Assembly: GCA_947585525.1 (NCBI GenBank)
Contig: CANPXA010000056.1
Span: 1-9,298 of the forward strand
Reading direction: 5' to 3'
Length of the DNA: 9,298 nt
From: an uncultured Akkermansia sp.
Lineage (GTDB): Bacteria; Verrucomicrobiota; Verrucomicrobiia; Verrucomicrobiales; Akkermansiaceae
Below the pieces are notes generated by a model, which was not told the DNA's origin, ran no database searches, and saw only the letters and a program-made list of their open reading frames with translations. The translations under genes were made by a program, and so were the position numbers. Of this stretch, positions 6,021 through 9,298 are shown in pieces; the first letter of the stretch is position 1, and every line of letters begins with the position of its first letter.

Positions 6021-7145
6021 ATGCAAAAAGCGCGAAAGGTTCTGCTGCTCAGCATAGGATACGGACGTGGGCATCACTCTGCTGCCATCTCTCTGGCTCA
6101 GGAATTGAGGAATCGCGGATACGAGGTGCACATACAGGACCCCTGTGCTCAGGCAAGCCCGCGTCTCTTTCATCTCACCCAGTTATTTTACCGGGAATGC
6201 GTACGCCGTATGCCTTGGGTATGGGGAATTGCCTATAACCAGATAGACGGTACAAACTGGAATATGATGCTGGCTACGCCCGGCATAGCCGCTACGATGC
6301 GTATGCTCCGCACGCAACTGCAAGAACAACAACCTGATCTTATCGTTTGCACCTACCCTCTCTACGCCTATATGCTGGATGCATTTGCCGACGAGGGTTG
6401 GCTGCGCTCACCTTACGCCGTCGTTGTAACGGATGCTCTGCACGTAAACAGCGCCTGGGTTCTCTCCCACGCTCCGCTCGTGTGTATGCCGGATGAGCAG
6501 AGCTGCCATGAAACGCGCACCCGTTTTTCTCTACCGGAAGAGCGGCTACGTGCTACGGGGTTCCCTGTGCGCAGGGAATTCCACCCGGGAAAGAAGGATC
6601 CCGTACCGGGTCCTCGGGGAGAGGGTCTGCGCGTCGTGTATGGAGCGCATGGCTCCATGCACCGCATCAAGGCTGACGTGGAGGGAATGCTTCGCCTCTT
6701 CCCCGAGATGCATCTCACCCTTCTGGCAGAGGACAGGGAAGATCAGATACGCCGTGTCCTCGGGGAAAAAACAGCCTCACAGTTACACTTCTTCGGATCC
6801 GAAGGGGAAGATCTCTCAAACGTGCTCAACAACGCTCATCTTTACATCGGGAAAGCCGGTGCCTCCACCGTATTTGAAGCCTATTGTGCTGAGACCCCTG
6901 TACTCGTCAATTACATTCTACCGGGTCAGGAGGAAGGAAATATGCAGCTGCTCCTACGGGATGGAGCAGGAAAACGCGTAGAGGGAACAGGAGAGCTCCT
7001 GCGTGTGATGCACGGACTCTTGAGCAACCGATCCGCCGGTCTCAAGCGAATGCAAGTCGCCATGCGACGAGCTTCCCGGAACGGGGGCGCGGCTTCCACG
7101 GCTGATGCCCTCGAAGCTCGTTTCTTTCCCTCTCGCACACCCTGA
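6021..7145 (+). CDS. MGDG-synthase/MurG-like glycosyltransferase (GT28 type)
   Basis: A 374-residue GT-B glycosyltransferase like monogalactosyldiacylglycerol synthase and processive diacylglycerol glucosyltransferase. The N-terminal glycine-rich motif GYGRGHHSAA (13-22) matches the family GxGHxxAA acceptor-side loop. VVVTDALHVNSAW (134-146) matches the TD-x-x-x-H-x-x-W segment, and ATGFPVRREF (178-187) its GIPV counterpart. The C-terminal donor site is GKAGASTVFEAYCAETPVL (277-295), then PGQEEGN (301-307), the UDP-sugar-binding signature. It probably moves a sugar from a nucleotide donor to a lipid such as diacylglycerol at the inner membrane. No transmembrane segment is evident, as usual for these peripheral enzymes. 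Donor and acceptor cannot be fixed from sequence. The ATG at 6021 lies just before the first beta strand. coaX follows after 13 bases, so the two are likely co-transcribed. Confidence 0.88.
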   Translation: MQKARKVLLLSIGYGRGHHSAAISLAQELRNRGYEVHIQDPCAQASPRLFHLTQLFYRECVRRMPWVWGIAYNQIDGTNWNMMLATPGIAATMRMLRTQLQEQQPDLIVCTYPLYAYMLDAFADEGWLRSPYAVVVTDALHVNSAWVLSHAPLVCMPDEQSCHETRTRFSLPEERLRATGFPVRREFHPGKKDPVPGPRGEGLRVVYGAHGSMHRIKADVEGMLRLFPEMHLTLLAEDREDQIRRVLGEKTASQLHFFGSEGEDLSNVLNNAHLYIGKAGASTVFEAYCAETPVLVNYILPGQEEGNMQLLLRDGAGKRVEGTGELLRVMHGLLSNRSAGLKRMQVAMRRASRNGGAASTADALEARFFPSRTP

Positions 7146-7158
7146 CCTCTTCGACTCC

Positions 7159-7941
7159 ATGTCCGACTCACCCTCCATCCTGCTCATCGACAATTCAAAC
7201 ACTCGCACCAAGTTTGCACTCGCGAGAAACGGAGTCATCGGTCCTGAAATTCGGCTCCTGCCCACGAAGGAAGTGGATACAAATCGAGTGAGGGTCTTGT
7301 TGGAAGATTGGAATTTTAGTGAGGCTATTTTATGTTCGGTAGCGGATGCAGAAAAGAGGCTTGCTCTGCGAGCCTCCATCCCATGCCCACTGCACGAAGT
7401 GAACGCATCCAGCGCCCCCGAATTACTGCGCCTCTTTCACGAACCGGAAAAGGTGGGAGCTGACCGCATTGCGAACGCCGCTGCCTTAGCGGCACTTGCG
7501 CCGCTGCCTGCCATCGCTGTCGATCTGGGGACGGCCTGCACCTTTGACGTAGTTGGTCTGCACCAAGGAACCCCGGCTTTTCTCGGGGGAACCATTGCAC
7601 CCGGGATGACTGCGCTGAGTCAAGCCCTCTGCGAGCGTGCGGCCATGCTCCCGCCGGTGCAGCTTCCCTCCCCGTGTCCGGCGCACCTGAAACCGAATCC
7701 CGTTGCCCGCAATACTCAGGATGCGATGCTTTCCGGTGTCGTCAACGGCTACAAAGGTCTTGTGCAGTACATCCTCCGTGATATCTCTCTAAAGATGGGA
7801 TGTCCTCTTTTTGTCGTCCTCACGGGCGGCGATACCTCCCTCGTGGAATCGAATGAGATCAAGGTCGACAAAGTTGACAACTTACTTACCATGAAAGGGA
7901 TGCTTGTTTTACACGGGAAGCAGACAAACGTTTTTTTGTAA
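7159..7941 (+). CDS. coaX: Type III pantothenate kinase
   Basis: A 260-residue CoaX, the normal length. It phosphorylates pantothenate, the first step to coenzyme A, with ATP and a monovalent cation. ASKHA-fold motifs: LLIDNSNTRTKF (8-19) in place of the usual DxGNT phosphate loop, KVGADRIANAAA (98-109) with catalytic Asp102, VDLGTACTFD (121-130), GGTIAPGM (143-150), NTQDAMLSG (185-193) and LTGGD (221-225). Type III enzymes resist feedback by CoA. The Gly-to-Ser change in the first motif is the one departure; the Asp, Asn and Thr remain, so activity is expected. The ATG at 7159 begins MSDSPSILLID. An earlier in-frame ATG at 7105 lies inside the glycosyltransferase gene and adds residues without family character. 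Its product, coenzyme A, supplies the phosphopantetheine arm for the acyl carrier protein encoded next. Confidence 0.95.
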   Translation: MSDSPSILLIDNSNTRTKFALARNGVIGPEIRLLPTKEVDTNRVRVLLEDWNFSEAILCSVADAEKRLALRASIPCPLHEVNASSAPELLRLFHEPEKVGADRIANAAALAALAPLPAIAVDLGTACTFDVVGLHQGTPAFLGGTIAPGMTALSQALCERAAMLPPVQLPSPCPAHLKPNPVARNTQDAMLSGVVNGYKGLVQYILRDISLKMGCPLFVVLTGGDTSLVESNEIKVDKVDNLLTMKGMLVLHGKQTNVFL

Positions 7942-7958
7942 GACCGTGCAAATTAGAG

Positions 7959-7987
7959 TTGATTTTCAGCGAACTCTTCTGTAAAAT
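7959..7987 (+). promoter_or_regulatory. Promoter of acpP
   Basis: TTGATT (7959-7964) and TAAAAT (7982-7987) are exactly 17 bases apart, each one or two mismatches from the sigma-70 consensus. Transcription would start near 7994, giving a leader of about 20 bases. This gives acpP transcription independent of coaX. Confidence 0.65.
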
Positions 7988-8014
7988 GGGGGCACTTCAA
8001 ATCAGTCACACATT

Positions 8015-8260
8015 ATGTCCGACAATATTGAATCCCAGGTAATCGATGTCATCGTTGAACAACTCGGCGTTGACCGCGAAAAAGTGACCCCTGATGCCAA
8101 GTTCATTGATGACCTCGGCGCAGACTCTCTTGACACAGTTGAACTCGTCATGACTTTCGAGGAAAAGTTTTCCGTGAGTGTACCTGATGAGGATGCTGAG
8201 AAGCTCAAGTCTGTGGCTGATGTCGTAGCTTACATCAAGAAGGCTCACGAGGAAGCCTGA
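8015..8260 (+). CDS. acpP: Acyl carrier protein
   Basis: An 81-residue acidic four-helix protein that carries growing acyl chains on a phosphopantetheine arm during fatty acid synthesis and donates them to lipid A and phospholipid enzymes. The attachment site is Ser38 in DDLGADSLDTVELVM (32-46), a textbook DSL motif. IDVIVEQLGVD (10-20) forms helix I and VPDEDAEKL the acidic loop before the third helix. The length and spacing match AcpP. The ATG at 8015 gives the usual N-terminus (MSDNIESQVIDVIV). No Shine-Dalgarno sequence precedes it. It is framed by its own promoter and a strong terminator, consistent with a highly expressed single-gene unit. No fab genes are adjacent in this window. Confidence 0.98.
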   Translation: MSDNIESQVIDVIVEQLGVDREKVTPDAKFIDDLGADSLDTVELVMTFEEKFSVSVPDEDAEKLKSVADVVAYIKKAHEEA

Positions 8261-8284
8261 TCCTCAGGAATCTTATTCAGAAGC

Positions 8285-8329
8285 CGGGCGGTTTCCTCCT
8301 TGTTGGACGGAACCGCCCGTTTCATCTTT
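8285..8329 (+). terminator. Intrinsic terminator of acpP
   Basis: A long hairpin: CGGGCGGTT-t-CC-TCC (8285-8299) pairs with GGA-c-GGAACCGCCCG (8305-8319), closed by a TTGTT loop, with one unpaired base on each side. The tail TTTCATCTTT (8320-8329) is T-rich but interrupted. It starts 25 bases after the acpP stop codon. Confidence 0.75.
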
Positions 8330-8367
8330 CCGAACGTACGTAAACCCTCAACGTCCTCACGTCCGCC

Positions 8368-8892
8368 ATGACTTCCTCCAACTTTGAATACGCTGTGAAT
8401 CACACGCGCGTGCTCTACGCACCCTACCGGCGTATTGAATCCTTTGGAGAAACGAGGTTTCATTTTCTCATGGTGAGCGAATCGATGGATGCTGTCGGAG
8501 AGTGCAGGGTCCGCAGTGGGTACGTCGAGGCGGGCAGACCGTGCATCCTCAAGCCGACTCACTTGCGGGGGATAGAAACGGAGGGGTTCAGCGCTGAGGC
8601 GGCAAAGCTCTTTGAGTGGATGCACGAGCAGGGAATGCCACTGCGAGCCCTGGTGAGATATGGATTCCAATTCAGCAGGTCGGAAGTGCACGAAGAATAC
8701 CTGCACGAAGACGTGAGAGATGTAGCTGAGCGTCTGGTGCGCGAGGCGGAGAGTTCGGGCGATATGCTGAGAGCTGTCATTGAGGGAGTGGACGATGCTT
8801 GGGAAGTTTCTCTGCTCTGCTTTATGCTCGAAATGATTCAACAATCCCATGAGATCAATCTTTTTGATTTTAAGCGTCGCGGTCTGTTGTAA
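8368..8892 (+). CDS. Hypothetical protein, probably lineage-conserved
   Basis: A 174-residue protein I cannot place in a named family. The N-terminal half looks like mixed beta strands (RIESFGETRFHFLMVSE, then ECRVRSGYVEAGRP). The C-terminal half looks helical (SAEAAKLFEWMHEQ, DVRDVAERLVREAESS, EVSLLCFMLEMIQQS). There is no signal peptide, membrane helix or recognised catalytic motif; it is soluble, acidic and probably cytoplasmic. Regular codon use and the absence of a competing frame support a real gene. I have the impression that similar proteins occur across Verrucomicrobiota, but cannot verify that here. The ATG at 8368 follows the acpP terminator by about 40 bases. Its last 44 bases overlap the start of the LysM gene in another frame, suggesting translational coupling. 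No function is assigned. Confidence 0.75.
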   Translation: MTSSNFEYAVNHTRVLYAPYRRIESFGETRFHFLMVSESMDAVGECRVRSGYVEAGRPCILKPTHLRGIETEGFSAEAAKLFEWMHEQGMPLRALVRYGFQFSRSEVHEEYLHEDVRDVAERLVREAESSGDMLRAVIEGVDDAWEVSLLCFMLEMIQQSHEINLFDFKRRGLL

Positions 8893-9298
8893 CCTCTCGG
8901 TCACAGCCCAGGACAATTACTCCTTATGGCCACGGCGCCCGGCTGAGCTGGAGCAGGCTCAACGCCTCGTCACTAATCATCAGTACGACCAAGCTCTCTC
9001 CCTGCTCTCCCCTTTCGTGAACAAGCGGGGTCTGGCCGGTCATGAGGCTCGGCACATCGTCAGCGAGGTACTCAAGAGACGCTATCTCTCTGCCCAGCAT
9101 CCGCACGTACGACGGCATACCGTACGGCGTGGAGAGAATATCGAAAAAATTGCGGCATCTTACGGAAGCTCCAGTGATTTCCTTATCCTCATCAACGGCA
9201 TGATCAATCCCTCCAACCTCCGGGTCGGTCAACACATCTACGTGGCTCCCCTGAACCTGCGGGCCGAGCTCGACGTCAAGGAGCAAGAAATCACGGTA
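8849..9298 (+). CDS. Secreted LysM-domain protein, 5' part (possible L,D-transpeptidase)
   Basis: The frame opens at ATG 8849 and runs off the window with 150 codons visible. Residues 1-20 (MRSIFLILSVAVCCNLSVTA) form a signal peptide with a hydrophobic core and a V-T-A cleavage site before QD. Cys13 or Cys14 could suggest a lipoprotein, but the residue before Cys13 is Val, a poor lipobox. A helical, TPR-like stretch spans about 33-80. A LysM domain follows at about 90-133: HTVRRGENIEKIAASYG, then INGMINPSNLRVGQHIYV. LysM binds peptidoglycan, so the protein should act in the periplasm. The segment after it (LNLRAELDVKEQEITV) resembles the opening strand of a YkuD L,D-transpeptidase domain, but the catalytic part is beyond the edge, so this is a guess. 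It overlaps the preceding gene by 44 bases in another frame; no Shine-Dalgarno sequence is visible. Confidence 0.85.
   Translation, partial: MRSIFLILSVAVCCNLSVTAQDNYSLWPRRPAELEQAQRLVTNHQYDQALSLLSPFVNKRGLAGHEARHIVSEVLKRRYLSAQHPHVRRHTVRRGENIEKIAASYGSSSDFLILINGMINPSNLRVGQHIYVAPLNLRAELDVKEQEITV

Noticed and set aside
5850..6173. A 107-codon minus-strand frame across the tRNA.
   Set aside because: It runs antisense through a perfect tRNA cloverleaf and the start of the glycosyltransferase gene.
8245..8916. A 223-codon minus-strand open frame.
   Set aside because: It lies opposite the 174-residue plus-strand protein and crosses the acpP terminator. Its translation is rich in His, Ser and Arg with no domain character, as expected of an antisense shadow.

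Overview
The window looks like ordinary chromosome from a Verrucomicrobiota bacterium, most likely an Akkermansia-like member of the Verrucomicrobiales. That placement is inferred from protein character: the acyl carrier protein, the short omega subunit, a type III pantothenate kinase with a DNSNT first motif, and an acyltransferase tail joined to a glycosyltransferase-like region. No rRNA or marker gene settles it. Base composition is moderate. None of the annotated starts has a strong Shine-Dalgarno sequence; rpoZ has only a distant AGGA.

Layout, left to right. Positions 1-705 (+) are the 3' end of a lipid A-type acyltransferase gene whose C-terminus runs into a short glycosyltransferase-9-like region that stops early. 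After an AT-rich gap comes a small stand-alone AP2-domain protein (962-1270, +). Four minus-strand genes follow, reading right to left from 5359 to 1399: rpoZ (RNA polymerase omega), smpB (tmRNA partner in ribosome rescue), a DJ-1/YajL-like protein, and a large two-domain M16 peptidase. Tight spacing suggests one operon, ending at a hairpin plus T-run at 1313-1336.

Positions 5360-5869 carry no gene. They hold a perfect 7-bp tandem repeat, a GC-rich hairpin and two promoter candidates. tRNA-Gly(UCC) lies at 5870-5940. Next on the plus strand are an MGDG-synthase/MurG-like glycosyltransferase (6021-7145), coaX (7159-7941), acpP with its own good promoter and terminator (8015-8260), an unrecognised conserved-looking protein (8368-8892), and the start of a secreted LysM protein (8849 to the window edge) whose start lies inside the preceding gene.

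The theme is housekeeping: envelope lipid and glycan synthesis, coenzyme A and acyl-carrier supply, and transcription and translation quality control. I see no defence system, prophage, IS element, CRISPR array or biosynthetic cluster. The parts that ordinary annotation does not explain are the 5.4-5.87 kb intergenic region, the AP2 protein, the shortened fusion at the left edge, and the absence of strong Shine-Dalgarno sequences.
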